Shown: positions 43,301 through 49,489 of the stretch, one piece after another | How positions within the stretch are numbered: the stretch's first letter is position 1 | Layout: every line of letters begins with the position of its first letter | NCBI RefSeq assembly: GCF_010015445.1 | Contig: NC_053126.1 | Span: forward strand, 22,693,169-22,757,168 | DNA from: Perca fluviatilis | Lineage: Eukaryota; Chordata; Actinopteri; Perciformes; Percidae | Length of the DNA: 64,000 nt | Direction of reading: 5' to 3' | Position numbers and translations under genes: made by a program | Notes under the pieces: generated by a model | Database searches by the model: none | What the model saw: only the letters and a program-made list of their open reading frames with translations | Told to the model about the DNA's origin: nothing

Positions 43301-44961
43301 AGCCTTTTTTCTTACTTTCAAGTTTACCTCCAGTGACACCTCATCATAACCCTTTGTTTGCGTTACTTTTCTAGATTATATAGTTTGCTGTTCTGCCACC
43401 ACTTTGCATTTTAACACATTTAATCATAGATTCTTTTTTAAACATTATTGTTATTTACACATACATATTGTAGCATAATGTACATAGTTGTGCATACTTA
43501 TTTCCTATTTCTATTTTTCTTATAATTTCTCTGTTTTTATACTATAAAGGGAGCAACTGTAATGCAACCGAATCCCCCCAATTTATAGGACAACTCTTAA
43601 TTTTTTATCTGTAACATGACATTTTAATCGTCGAAAGGCAGCTAGTCCCTGTATCAATACAGATTTACAGTATTTATTGTGGTCCACACAACAACATCTG
43701 GTCTATTTTGGGTATTTGAGTATTTATACCACCACTTTGTTCTGATGTGAGCATGTGTTTCTCTGTTTGTTCAGCCAGTGGATGTGCTGAGAGGAAGACG
43801 GAGAATGTAGAAGAAGAAGACAGGGAGGAAGTGTTCACGGTCGAGCTTCACAGAGGACCTCACGGTCTCGGCCTGGCGCTCGTGGACGGGACGGTACGAC
43901 ATCTTCTTCCTTCTTTATCCAGCATTCATCCTCTTCTTCTTTTCTCTTTCATAACATTGATTCAATTATAACTATTTGCAGTTACAGTAGTGTCAAATTA
44001 AATTGAAAAGGCCAACTTTTATCTGGATTGTTTAAGATCAGCAGCCATGTGGGTTTGTATGTTTTCACGCAGTTTAATCCGGACAGAAAAACCTGCCTCA
44101 GATCTGATGAAGACTAATGAGATTATATAAGACTGTAAACTCTAGGGATTTCAACTCAACAGACTGGAACTACAAATCTAATCTGACTAAATGTTCTTAC
44201 TGACTAAAGGGGATGTCGTTGTGCATTTCCTCTTTCTGCTCAGTGTTCTTGAACTTTAAATAAAAAAACACTAAATAGATTCGTAGGAACCAAACACTGT
44301 GACACAGACAACTGAAGCTCTATTTCTATTTCTCTGTGGGCTCTGTGAGGCTGTACTATGAGCCAAATGCTAACGTCAGCATGCTAACATGCTCATAATT
44401 AGAACGCTAACATGCTGATGTTTAGCAGGTTTACTAATTGTTCTCCAATATTTCAGTCTGGACCAAATGGGTCGACCCACAGTAACGCTGGCAGCATGAC
44501 TAAAAAGGAATATTTCAGTACACAATCTGGCTGCTGTTCGTCTCTCTAAATGCGTCCATAACTGTCAATAATCTGTGACTTTATCTGTTTTATATTATAC
44601 AGAAAACGCCGCTGAGAATAAGCGGCATTTATGTGAAGTCCGTGGTTCCCGACTCACCTGCCGCTCAGTGTCAGAAACTGAGAACTGGCGATCGCATCCT
44701 GGCGGTTAACGGCATCAGTGTAGTCGGTATGGAGTATAACATGTAAGTCTTAAAGTGTATTTTAAAAGTACACACAGGTCTGCAGATATTAGTCTGATCC
44801 CTTCTTCCTGTAACTGCTTGTTTACAGCTTGTTGTGTGTCTCTCTGTTTTCCTCTTAGTGGTAGAGAACTGATCCGATCATCAGGAGACTCTCTCAGACT
44901 GCTGGTGGCCAAAATCGACTCAAAGACGGGCAACAGGAGCTCGGCTACAACTAAATGCTGA
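11241..44961 (+). CDS. radil: Radil: Ras-associating and dilute domain protein, 16 coding exons
   Basis: Sixteen exons, all with GT-AG introns and compatible phases, join into 3489 nt encoding 1162 residues; known Radil proteins are around 1100. Domain order is RA (about 117-225), FHA (about 342-450), DIL (about 540-870), a proline/serine-rich linker, and PDZ (about 1062-1147). RA-FHA-DIL followed by PDZ distinguishes Radil from Rasip1, which lacks PDZ. Radil is known as an effector of Rap GTPases that promotes integrin adhesion and cell migration, for example in zebrafish neural crest. RA binds Rap-GTP, and kinesin KIF14 has been reported as a partner. Coding exons are 11241-11368, 12498-12827, 14109-14344, 18181-18509, 21629-22312, 22543-22580, 24390-24559, 24687-24799, 30938-31157, 32155-32327, 36202-36346, 38758-38939, 39024-39402, 43775-43893, 44603-44742 and 44859-44961. 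Fish can carry two radil paralogues; I cannot say which this is. Confidence 0.93.
11560..12025. repeat. Stepwise TACTT/ACTCC dispersed repeat, copy in radil intron 1
   Basis: It contains TTACTTTACTTGAGTATTTC, ACTCCACTACATTTATCTGG and GCATCAATAATTATGAT, and ends CTGAATACTTCTTCTGC. These words recur at 47945-48604, 50990-51160, 55375-55625, 56281-56880 and 57315-57720, some in reverse orientation. The family is a non-coding, probably non-autonomous DNA repeat very common in percomorph fish (recollection). Confidence 0.75.
12498..12827 (+). CDS. radil: radil exon 2, residues 43-153, start of RA domain
   Basis: Acceptor CTCTCAG before 12498, donor GTGAGG at 12828. It encodes a Ser/Arg-rich region, then GILKIFGSDICQGTNYKSVL, which begins the Ras-associating domain. 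A TTAA-type MITE starts only 13 bp after the exon. The other open frames here (12455-12727 plus and 12602-12853 minus) are shadows. Confidence 0.92.
12841..13372. mobile_element. TTAA-flanked MITE, damaged copy in radil intron 2
   Basis: It starts TTAAAGTGGTCATATTATGC and matches the complete copy at 15326-15853 at about 93 percent over 480 bp. The right terminal repeat is missing. Instead, after about 13321, an internal segment (AGCAGCTAGGCGAGCATTAT, first seen at about 13109) is repeated, so the 3' end is rearranged. It begins 13 bp after the exon 2 donor. Confidence 0.85.
13710..13950. repeat. GCTAAC-rich dispersed repeat, copy in radil intron 2
   Basis: It contains TGTACTTTGAGCTAAATGCT, GTTAGCATGGTAACATTTGC, TTCATCCTGAGGGGAACATG and GTTGTTGAGATATTTCAGTC. 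The same words recur at 31240-31660, 44340-44490, 49490-50060, 53560-53945 and 62985-63056. Confidence 0.8.
14109..14344 (+). CDS. radil: radil exon 3, residues 153-232, rest of RA domain
   Basis: Acceptor TTGTTCAG, donor GTACAC. It encodes YCLEKEDANDYVLCDVIG and continues through WKPKEGFSRRFEIQL, the second half of the ubiquitin-fold RA domain that contacts GTP-bound Rap. Phases 2 in and 1 out agree with the neighbours. Confidence 0.93.
15326..15853. mobile_element. TTAA-flanked MITE, complete copy in radil intron 3
   Basis: The ends AGTGCTCAAATTATGCT and AGCATACTATGAGCACT are inverted repeats, and both are flanked by TTAA (15326-15329 and 15850-15853). A TTAA target is the hallmark of piggyBac-type insertion, so this is probably a piggyBac-like MITE. 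It has no transposase frame and is about 93 percent identical to the copy at 12841. Confidence 0.82.
16155..16704. mobile_element. MITE with TTTAAAGGAA terminal repeats, radil intron 3
   Basis: The left end reads TTTAAAGGAACAGATCAACA and the right end is the near complement of it (TTGTCGAGTTATTCCTTTAAA-like, ending TATTCCTTTAAA). The interior has TTGCTGAGTGTAAGATGAAA and GATTGATACCACT. A 5' fragment of the same family occurs at 53945-54120, and a 3' fragment is fused to the repeat at 46930-47030. No coding content. Confidence 0.75.
16720..17165. mobile_element. MITE with ATTAATCGATTA-type ends, radil intron 3
   Basis: It starts near a GATTAATTGATTAGTTG block and ends with CTAATCGATTAATCGGTTAA and GCAGCTCT. 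The interior contains TCAGTTTACTGTCACAGAGG. Degraded relatives occur at 20080-20150, 21040-21600, 37050-37290 and 42130-42420 (shared words TTGGACAAAACAAGC, ATTAATCGATAATG). Non-coding. Confidence 0.65.
18181..18509 (+). CDS. radil: radil exon 4, residues 232-341, RA-FHA linker
   Basis: Acceptor GATCCAG, donor GTGAGT. It encodes INAQARKLQKSRSRVTSLF, an acidic Ser/Glu-rich stretch, and IHPPFDFPYFLLLQGYSHRQ, which leads into the FHA domain. It ends in phase 0. The acidic stretch is probably disordered. Confidence 0.92.
18606..18961. mobile_element. hAT-type MITE, 356 bp, radil intron 4
   Basis: Terminal inverted repeats TAGGGCTGGGCAATAT and ATATCGCCCAGCCCTA match at 15 of 16 positions. The flanks CTGTAGTA (18598-18605) and CTGTAATA (18962-18969) form an 8-bp target duplication with one mismatch, as made by hAT transposases. 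The interior is rich in ATATCG words and has no coding frame. Confidence 0.9.
19985..20090 (+). mobile_element. LINE 3' tail fragment, radil intron 4
   Basis: GGGTTAAATGCAGAGAATG, TTTCGCTACATGT and GACAATAAAGTACC followed by TTACC repeats form the 3' end signature of a fish LINE family (recollection). Only the tail is present, consistent with 5'-truncated reverse transcription. Confidence 0.6.
20322..20617. mobile_element. Non-autonomous DNA element with CACTTTATTAGGT ends, radil intron 4
   Basis: The left end AGTGGTCACTTTATTAGGT and the right end ACCTAATAAAATGGACACT are imperfect inverted repeats of about 19 bp. The body is about 296 bp with no transposase frame. The AT-rich inner frame at 20421-20627 has no domain. 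Confidence 0.75.
21244..21393. repeat. Perfect palindrome, 69-bp arms, 12-nt loop, radil intron 4
   Basis: 21244-21312 is the exact reverse complement of 21325-21393, with the 12-nt spacer AATATAAATGTA-like at 21313-21324. I checked the inner half of the pairing base by base and found no mismatch. The arm includes CTTAAGAATGAATGATTTGG and TATAAAATATTATTTATT. Both strands therefore encode the same small frame, which explains the twin translations here. The hairpin would be very stable. Confidence 0.92.
21629..22312 (+). CDS. radil: radil exon 5, residues 342-569, FHA domain and start of DIL
   Basis: The largest exon (684 nt, phase 0 to 0). It opens DFVIYLMSGTTTIFGC and holds the FHA-like sandwich with HGAPVTRNG and LNPGDLVGLGKHYLFMF. 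It ends with the first helices of the DIL domain (FLLSLCIQHSAATFE through IQLVMW). The acceptor follows a long T tract at 21606-21625. Confidence 0.94.
22543..22580 (+). CDS. radil: radil exon 6, 38-nt microexon, residues 570-582
   Basis: Acceptor CCTCTTAG, donor GTGAGT. It encodes EKTKELAAIQTE. It joins exon 5 (phase 0) to exon 7 (two bases carried), so skipping it would shift the frame and it should be constitutive. Confidence 0.85.
23110..23371 (+). mobile_element. LINE-derived 3' end, radil intron 6
   Basis: GGTCTGTCCGAGGTTTCTCC, AGGGAGTTTTTCCTCGCCAC, TGCTTGCTCTTGGGGGAATT, GTCTAGACCTACTCTATCTG and the tail AAATAAAATTGAATTGAATT are the familiar 3' region of a fish non-LTR retrotransposon. 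A 5'-truncated insertion. Family name not certain. Confidence 0.75.
23924..24362. mobile_element. MITE with CGTTTACACGT terminal repeats abutting exon 7 of radil
   Basis: The left end CCCGTTTACACGTACATGG is mirrored by the right end CCACGTGTAAACGTAGC. Sub-terminal words (AAAACGGAGA) are also repeated inside. About 440 bp with no transposase. The right boundary lies about 28 bp before the exon 7 acceptor. Target duplication not resolved. Confidence 0.75.
24390..24559 (+). CDS. radil: radil exon 7, residues 582-639, DIL domain
   Basis: Acceptor TTATCTCAG, donor GTGCAC. It encodes LLSMEELIPGLQPLVLWMAN and ELLHFIQHEVPQLLPW, core DIL helices as in dilute/myosin V and Rasip1. A MITE ends about 28 bp before the exon, so the branch point and pyrimidine tract lie at the insertion boundary. 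Confidence 0.93.
24687..24799 (+). CDS. radil: radil exon 8, residues 639-676, DIL domain
   Basis: Acceptor GTTGTCAG, donor GTTGGC. It encodes SEMSATRTACEEAMTVLEEV and IMFTFQQSVYYLTK. It is only 127 bp from exon 7. An AC repeat begins about 45 bp into the following intron. Confidence 0.92.
24845..24875. repeat. AC microsatellite, radil intron 8
   Basis: About 15 uninterrupted AC units beginning 46 bp downstream of the exon 8 donor. Confidence 0.95.
25170..25760. repeat. Degraded DNA-transposon repeat, radil intron 8
   Basis: It begins GGCCTGTACTATGAATCAAG and carries the CpG-rich stretch GCGACGCGCGCGTTCACAT, resembling ends of PIF/Harbinger-like repeats common in fish. No matching right terminal repeat and no transposase frame were found, so this is a fragment and the family is tentative. 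Confidence 0.4.
25861..25894. repeat. CT microsatellite, radil intron 8
   Basis: Seventeen uninterrupted CT units. Confidence 0.95.
26010..26242. repeat. Dispersed repeat with TTGACCCG and ACACAAGGGTTA ends
   Basis: The left part has GTCAAATTTGACCCGTTTTC and the right part CAACACAAGGGTTAG, with an A-rich middle of short AAAAAC runs. This resembles a short fish repeat seen widely (recollection). A fragment with AACCCTTGTGTCGTC also occurs at 27472 inside the hAT-like element. Non-coding. Confidence 0.5.
26640..28330. repeat. Older dispersed repeat split by the hAT-like element
   Basis: The left half (CAGCACCAGGACGATGTGGT, GCTGCATTTTGAACCAGCTG, TAGGCCAGCTAGGG) and the right half (TATCCTCATTCAGTTGGAGC, GTTTGCCATCTAGCATTTGA, GAGTACACCACAGGAG) look like consecutive parts of one fish LINE-related repeat, interrupted at 26837-28150. 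That they belong together is inference from familiarity and from the exact duplication at the junction. Confidence 0.5.
26845..28142. mobile_element. hAT-like non-autonomous element, 1298 bp, exact 8-bp target duplication
   Basis: The flanks ATTATATC at 26837-26844 and 28143-28150 are identical, the 8-bp duplication expected for hAT. The termini CAGGGTGGGAACTAT and (complement) CAGTGTTCGAATTAT are imperfect inverted repeats starting with the hAT-like CAG. Sub-terminal runs of G or C (GGGGGAGC and GCTCCCCC) are also complementary. No hAT transposase or zinc finger is readable in any frame. The flanking DNA at 26640-26836 and 28151-28330 appears to be one older repeat split by this insertion. 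Confidence 0.85.
28519..28810 (-). mobile_element. LINE 3' tail fragment, minus strand, radil intron 8
   Basis: On the minus strand the sequence ends GAATTTCCGAAAGGATTAAT, then AAATGTCTATCTATC, the 3' tail with short TCTA repeats typical of Rex/BABAR-like LINEs in fish. 5'-truncated, no reverse-transcriptase coding sequence. Confidence 0.6.
29683..30004. mobile_element. SINE-like repeat with tRNA-type box, radil intron 8
   Basis: ACATTTATATAGTGCTTTAT at one end and GGGTTCGAACCCC (a perfect tRNA B-box-like palindrome at 29937-29949) plus TTCTTGCTGTGAGGCCACAG near the other are typical of a widespread fish SINE or L2-derived repeat. The middle has ACATGCAGACGCCACACAGA. Not a functional tRNA: no cloverleaf could be drawn. 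Confidence 0.65.
30938..31157 (+). CDS. radil: radil exon 9, residues 677-750, DIL domain
   Basis: Acceptor TCCACAG, donor GTGAGA. It encodes SMYSALPGLLDGNPF, EVLKEALKLLTAFQVHPD and LFFFINASLFNALMERG. The last is the diagnostic DIL stretch, comparable to the FN-x-LM motif of myosin V tails. It follows a 6.1-kb intron loaded with mobile elements. Confidence 0.93.
31240..31660. repeat. GCTAAC-rich dispersed repeat, inverted copy, radil intron 9
   Basis: It shows the complements of the family words: GCTAGCATGATAACATGCT, TGCTAAACATCAGCATTGTC and GAATGCTAATGTTAGCAATT, here preceded by the insect-like consensus ATTGGATGGATTGACATTC. The minus-strand frame 31357-31596 lies inside it and is not a gene. 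Confidence 0.7.
31690..31850. repeat. Dispersed repeat with GGGCCGAAAC and AAATAAATAGAGA words, copy 1
   Basis: GAGGGCCGAAACATCATC followed by AAAATAAATAGAGACATGC matches the complement and direct words at 43229-43296, so both belong to one family. Confidence 0.6.
31901..31932. repeat. ATTA tetranucleotide microsatellite
   Basis: Eight ATTA units in radil intron 9. Confidence 0.9.
32155..32327 (+). CDS. radil: radil exon 10, residues 750-807, DIL domain
   Basis: Acceptor TTTCAG, donor GTCAGA. It encodes GFYQWSRGVQIRANLDLLMD and WIQSIGLGDLASEFFQ. WSRG-x-QIR-x-NL is the conserved DIL signature. It ends in phase 0. Confidence 0.93.
33560..34680. repeat. Composite inverted repeat region, radil intron 10
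   Basis: 33862-33926 is the near reverse complement of 34309-34373 (shared core AACCAATCACAA, GCTAAGCCCCGGA), so one repeat family is present twice head to head. A 24-bp direct duplication (ACTGTCATCGTAGCTATC) sits at 33596-33643. The right part 34180-34675 (GTCTCGCATTGCCAGACCTT, AATCCCGGAAGTGGAACGTC) is a common fish repeat, and its tail occurs again at 60672-60730. The open frame at 33707-33955 minus lies inside and is not supported as a gene. Confidence 0.65.
36202..36346 (+). CDS. radil: radil exon 11, residues 808-856, end of DIL domain
   Basis: Acceptor CGTCCAG, donor GTGAGA. It encodes ASWASLRTEFAALNAAQLHH and MLREYSSG, the last DIL helices. A foldback repeat element begins about 23 bp downstream of the donor. 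Confidence 0.92.
36369..37031. mobile_element. Foldback element with terminal inverted repeats of about 145 bp, radil intron 11
   Basis: 36369-36515 (AGTGATGGTTCGGAGTAATT through CGAGTTAGCATATCAGC to GGCGCTAATGGA) is about 95 percent complementary to 36885-37031. Further in, GGATACTCTTCTCGGCTGCT and its complement AGCAGCCGAGAGGAGTATCC form a second, inner pair. Nearly the whole 663 bp can fold into one long hairpin. No transposase. It begins 23 bp after the exon 11 donor. Confidence 0.88.
38758..38939 (+). CDS. radil: radil exon 12, residues 856-916, post-DIL region
   Basis: Acceptor CTCCTGCAG, donor GTAACA. It encodes ADILENFDNHPPLILPSSTF and a segment running to EEQ. The region between DIL and PDZ is probably partly disordered. 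The minus-strand frame at 38658-38978 is a shadow. Confidence 0.92.
39024..39402 (+). CDS. radil: radil exon 13, residues 917-1043, linker
   Basis: Acceptor TTCCTCAG, donor GTAACT. It is 379 nt of Ser/Pro/Gln-rich low-conservation sequence ending with SCLLTPPNTPQGMELAELEA. LLTPPNTPQG is a proline-rich, potentially phosphorylated motif. No plus-strand stop occurs in this phase, and both splice phases fit. Confidence 0.88.
40065..40205. repeat. Fragment of the GCTAAC-rich repeat family, radil intron 13
   Basis: AGATCACCAAAGTCATTAGA, GGTAATCCATCTAATAG and AAAGTCAGAGGATCAC match the distal part of the family seen at 49770-50030. Degraded. Confidence 0.55.
40296..40324. repeat. AT microsatellite, radil intron 13
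   Basis: About 14 AT units followed by a T run. Confidence 0.9.
42629..43045 (-). other. Unexplained 138-codon open frame in radil intron 13
   Basis: A minus-strand frame with a Pro-rich middle (PVPTPEAPAPPSPPHPP) and a C-terminus ending KVRLHMVG. It has no recognised domain and no promoter or splice context. It could be a fragment of a retroelement or chance; the Pro-rich composition follows from a local G-rich plus strand. I do not call it a gene. Confidence 0.25.
43229..43296. repeat. Perfect 22-bp hairpin, radil intron 13
   Basis: TGCATATCTCTATTTATTCTG A at 43229-43250 is the exact complement of 43275-43296, with a 24-nt loop holding TTTCGGCCCTC. Words are shared with the repeat at 31790-31850. 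Confidence 0.85.
43775..43893 (+). CDS. radil: radil exon 14, residues 1043-1082, start of PDZ domain
   Basis: Acceptor TTGTTCAG, donor GTACGA. It encodes an acidic run (ENVEEEDREE), then VFTVELHRGPHGLGLALVDG. GPHGLGL is the PDZ carboxylate-binding loop. Confidence 0.92.
44340..44490. repeat. GCTAAC-rich dispersed repeat, short copy, radil intron 14
   Basis: GAGGCTGTACTATGAGCC, GCTAACGTCAGCATGCTAAC and ATGTTTAGCAGGTTTAC, then ATATTTCAGTCTGGACCAAA: the two ends of the family consensus with the middle deleted. Confidence 0.8.
44603..44742 (+). CDS. radil: radil exon 15, residues 1083-1129, PDZ domain
   Basis: Acceptor TTATACAG, donor GTAAGT. It encodes ISGIYVKSVVPDSPAAQ and LRTGDRILAVNGISVVGMEY, classic PDZ strands and the GD-x-IL-x-VNG motif. 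Confidence 0.94.
44859..44961 (+). CDS. radil: radil exon 16 (coding part), residues 1129-1162 and stop
   Basis: Acceptor CCTCTTAG. It encodes GRELIRSSGDSLRLLVAKID, finishing the PDZ domain, followed by a short Ser/Lys-rich tail ending TTKC and TGA at 44959-44961. Confidence 0.92.
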
Positions 44962-46714
44962 AGGAAGAGCTGTGTGTGGACGATCAAGTGCAATTGGGAA
45001 TACTGTGGGACGTTTGGTTCATCTTACCTGCTGCATCCAAAGTCAGTATATCTCACAGGATTAAGGAGAAACACAACCTGCTTCTGTTTTCAGTGCGTCG
45101 AGACAATCAACCCAAAGCAGCAGGACTGACTCGAGACTGAGGGCATGGTCAAGTTTTTAAAAGCTCATTCTGCTGTCACAGCTCCTTTCTGCCCTATAAA
45201 CAAACTCTGCGTCGGACTCGACTCCACACTCATAAACCATGAGGCTTTGGCGGTGAGGAAAGTAGCAGTTGTGAAACATCTATTTGAATGTCCGAGTACA
45301 CAGTATTCTGTCTGAAGAGCTTCATCGAGCTGCTCCAGGATCAAGATTCATGTCTGGCAACAACTGGAATTATTCATTTTTAAATTATGGCTATTTTGTT
45401 ATTTTATAACAGTGAAACCGTTTGTTTTACAATGAAAGAACCTCCTTTTGTTAGAAAGTCTTTACTCACTTCAATTTCTTTACACAAGTAAAAGATCTGT
45501 CATTGGGCATCATATGTGGACAATATATATTTGTTAATATTCTGTCTTTTGAACATATTTCTAGAAATTTCATAACAAGGAAAACCATATTGAGCTCAAG
45601 AGGAATTATCTCAACTTACCGGGAAATTTTTTTGTTGTTGTTTTGAAGAAAAATACAAGTCGGAAAATATGATTTTCTCTCTTGCATTCAGCAGTTGTTC
45701 GTTTTCATTGTGGCCTTCAGAGCTTCGCACACATCTTTCCACTGTGAAAGCTCAACTTTTATATGGCATTGAACTCCATTGAAAGTATTGATCTGTTACA
45801 GCAGCAGGCAAAGTGATGGGTAACACTAAATGTCCAGGATTAAACAACAAGAATAATTAGACAGTCAGGTAAAAACCCTTAACCTGCAATATTTTATGTA
45901 TTTAAACAAACTGGAGGGTTACACGTTCCTTTTTAAAGCTGCTGTAATCAATTTCTTCTTTTTTTTATCAATGAAACACGATAAAACAAAATTTATTTTA
46001 ACATTGAATCACATGACTCATGCTGCATTCACACTGACTGCATTTTTGGCGGCGCAACTACATACAAAGTCAATACAAAGACACAAATAGATGGTGTGAT
46101 GCGGATGACACGAACCGCCTAAAATGCATCCTTCGCTTAGTCACGTCCTTCGCGTGTTCACATGAGTTGAAGTATTAGAACTCGAGCGAGACAGTTGCGT
46201 TAGACGTTGTTGAATCAGAAATGGAGGAACAAATTATTGTAGCTGTGTGTGGGCATCCGGAGCTCTATAGCACCCTATTGTTTACAGAAACTAGAAAAAG
46301 GAGCTTTCTCGGGGAAAAGTAAGTGGGGAAGTTGGACTGCCTGGTTCCGAAATGATGTGTATGTTGTTGTTGATGCAGCAATGTTAGCGAAGCCCTGATC
46401 GATCCAAACTTTATTTAGAAAACAAGCATTTTAAATGTTTGCTTGTCGTCTTGCGGACAGACCTGACAAAGTATGAATCCAGAACTTTACAAATCAGCAT
46501 CATTGTTGTTACAGTATTTTGGCATACTTTTGAACAGTTTATTGCAATTAAACAAACGGCAAAATCCGTATCTCAAGTAGCTTACCGTTGAAAACGGCTG
46601 TCATGCACATGTAACGTTTAATTCTTGTAGAAGGCAGAGAGATGCACAAGTAACGCAATTAAACACAAATTAATCTAATGTGATCCTGCCATCAAACTTA
46701 AAGCGACTATTAGA

Positions 46715-47030
46715 GAATATTCAGAGAAATAGCTGTAAAAAGCCACTGTACACGAACTGCTCAGCAGCAAACATCAGACAGACACAGTTAGAGACTAGCT
46801 GGTGAACAAAGTGGAGCATTTAGCAGCTAAAGAGACATTATAAAGAGAGATTTCCCTCAGGAGTTGGTAGAGACCAAAATCTGAGCTAAAAAAAGAGAGA
46901 AATTTGGACTTCCATCCATCAGGTGGACAGAGGTGTTTCCATGCTTTATGCTTAGCTTCATACTTACCCTAAAGACATGAAAGTGGTATCAATCTTTCTC
47001 ATCTAACTGTCAATGTTATTCCTTTAAAGC
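46715..47030. repeat. Dispersed repeat, copy 2, fused to a MITE end
   Basis: 46715-46930 matches 10083-10280. The following 100 bp (TGGTATCAATCTTTCTCATC, TTATTCCTTTAAA) matches the 3' end of the TTTAAAGGAA MITE family at 16155-16704. The two may be one longer family. Confidence 0.65.
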
Positions 47031-47288
47031 CTTACTGTCGGAAGTTTGGGCCCAAATCATAAAACATCTCAGAGTTACTCATCTGAGATCGGCTTATATG
47101 AAAAAAAAATATACATCAGCAGATATGTTGTAATATGTTTAACACTGTAAAACAACAAACTGCTGCAGCCCTCATCTGAAGTCTGTCCGTGTTTTCATCC
47201 CAAATGTGTTAAGTAAAGTATATTGATAAACAGTATTATTCACAGTATTTTGTAATATTTATATTGCGCAGTATTTTTGAAACTATGT

Positions 47289-47294
47289 AATAAA
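47289..47294 (+). terminator. radil: Polyadenylation signal AATAAA, probably of radil
   Basis: Canonical hexamer followed by a T/G-rich segment (TTTTGTATTTGTGTTT) about 45 bp downstream, as expected for cleavage and polyadenylation. It is the best signal after the radil stop. Confidence 0.5.
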
Positions 47295-47944
47295 TATTAT
47301 TTTGACTTTGAAAACCTTGAATGCTTTCTGGTTATTATTTTGTATTTGTGTTTAAACCTTAAAACACTCCTATAATGCATGTTTGTTAGTGTTTTGGAGT
47401 AAACTAAGTCTGCAGCAGGAATCTAAAAGTATGGCCGGGTGGAGCAGCAGGGAAGCTGCTGGGTGTGTCGGCACGCTTTAGTGGCAGCCACCAGCCGCTG
47501 TTTATAGCTACTCTGTGGTTTCCACTAGCCAAGCACTTTCCACTGACTCCAGCAAAGCACAGCTCAGCCTCTGTGGCCCCCTGAGGCCTTGATTAAAAAC
47601 ACTGCTTAATATCGGTATAAAAGTTTTAACATGTTGCACACTTGTTATTCAAATGTGAACACATCTGAGAGTTTAAAGTGCAAACAAGGTGCTGAGTGTG
47701 AGGCTTTCTGACATACTGTAAGAGTTCAGCTTTATGTTTACACTGCAGGCTTTTAATGCTCAGGTCTGAACTGCTGCTCACATTATATCACTATACTCAT
47801 ATTTATGTATCCATACAGAAGACATTTCTCTTCATCGCCACCAGTTAGCTTCTTCATCTTCTGTGTTCTCCAAGTGCTTTTAAACCAGTTGAACGCCACA
47901 CGGCCCACATGCAGCTTGTTATAAAAAAGGCTAAACGTTGGTCA

Positions 47945-48604
47945 CTGCAGAAGTACATTTACTCTTGTACAAATGTGAGGTAAACTTGTACTTTACTTGA
48001 GTCTTTTCTTTTAGTGCAACTTTATATTTCTACTCCATTACATCTCAGAGGTAAATATTGTACTTTCAACTCCACTACATTTGTCTGACAGCTTTAGTTA
48101 GACATTTAGTTTTTTATCCCCTTCCTGTCCAGTGAAAACCACAGATCTCCAGGAGTGTTGATGTTGAATGTTTGTGATAAACTGAAGGATGTTCCTTTAT
48201 GTTTTGAGGAAATTTGCCTACTTCTTTAGAGAAAACAATCCTATTTAGATTGAACGCTACAGATGACTGATCTTTTTCGCTCCTTTTTTAGAGCCAATAA
48301 GAATTTGCATAAAAGCCAATACTTATTAATTGCTTTTCAAAAAAAATATAAAGAGAAATGTATATTGGAAATAGTTACCAACCCTGCCTTTTAATGTAGC
48401 AGTCGTTTTAATCCAGAAACATCATATATAATAGTAAAACACTAACAGGGAACATCTAACTGCACATTGAGTACTTCTACTTTTCATACTTTAAGTACAT
48501 TTTGCTGAATGCAGTTTGAATGCATGCCTTTTACTTGTAGTGGAGTCCTTTTAACAGTTAGTACTTTTACTGAGTAAAAGATCTGATAACTTCTTCCACC
48601 ACTT
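47945..48604. repeat. Stepwise TACTT/ACTCC repeat, long copy downstream of radil
   Basis: TTGTACTTTACTTGAGTCTT, TTCTACTCCATTACATCTCA and CTCCACTACATTTGTCTGAC on the left; GCAGTTTGAATGCATGCC, GTACTTTTACTGAGTAAAAG and ACTTCTTCCACCAC on the right. Same family as 11560-12025. Confidence 0.75.
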
Positions 48605-49489
48605 TCCAAAATATCTCCTCCCATCATCACACCTGAGTAGACATGCAATTAGTCAAGTTAAGTGAAAACACCTGTGTGGGTGAGCAGAGCCTCTAACTCT
48701 AAGTGCAGATCAGGTTTCAAGTTTCCAAAAATGCAGCTATAAAAAGAAATGGTTTGGGGGGGGGGGGTTCAGGCTTTTAAACAATCCCCGGGTTAACTTA
48801 TTTTTTTCATTTTTAACATAATAAAGATATGTTGTTAATTGACATGTACCTACAGCATTATACTTCATTTTATGGATATGTTTAGGTTACGATTAGGTAA
48901 AGCTCAGGGTCTTGGCTTAATACAAGAAAAGTCCACAGTGACCACCAGAATCTTTCACTAACCTCAACCTAAGTCCTCCTGTTGCCTAAACCAAAATTAG
49001 TATCATATCTGTGTGATTTCTGGAGCCAGGTCTTTGATCCTAATTGCACAAAAGCTAAAACTAAATACATGTAGGAATGGCAAACCTAAACAAGCATCCT
49101 CACTTTCCCAGAACTAAACAATCAGTCACACCTGCTTACAATTAACCAGAGAACACTTTGTCATCTGTGAAGAGAGAAAAGACACAGGAAAGAGGTTTTA
49201 GAGGCCCTATAAAGTACATTTAATCTTGTTATTCACCTTCATCAGTTCATCTTCCCAGTAAAACTATTATGTCATTTTTTAATCTAAGTTCTTTAAAGGT
49301 ATAAATATGTTTTAAAAGTGGTAATTTACCCGTTTTATTCAAGATTAAGACATAGAAATGCATTTTTAATTAACTTGTTTTTTAATCAATTACAAAATAA
49401 TAGCATTCAGATACAAAAGCAACCCCAGATCTTGTGGAAAATGGAATATGACATAATTAACTGGAAACTATTTTCTACAGCCATGCAGG
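48605..49489. other. Intergenic stretch, nothing recognised
   Basis: AT-rich with a G11 run at 48757-48767 and no coding frame or clear repeat boundary. Confidence 0.4.

Larger units (their letters stand above)
44962..47310 (+). other. radil: Probable radil 3' untranslated region
   Basis: From the stop codon to the polyadenylation signal near 47289 there is no other gene or strong earlier AATAAA. The stretch contains a fragment with GCTGCATTCACACTGACTGC at about 46022 (MITE-like) and a dispersed repeat at 46715-47030, so about one third is mobile-element DNA. A shorter 3' UTR ending before the repeats is possible. Confidence 0.5.

Noticed and set aside
11241..44961. Assignment of the gene to Rasip1 instead of Radil
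   Set aside because: The three C-terminal exons encode a clear PDZ domain, which Radil has and Rasip1 lacks.
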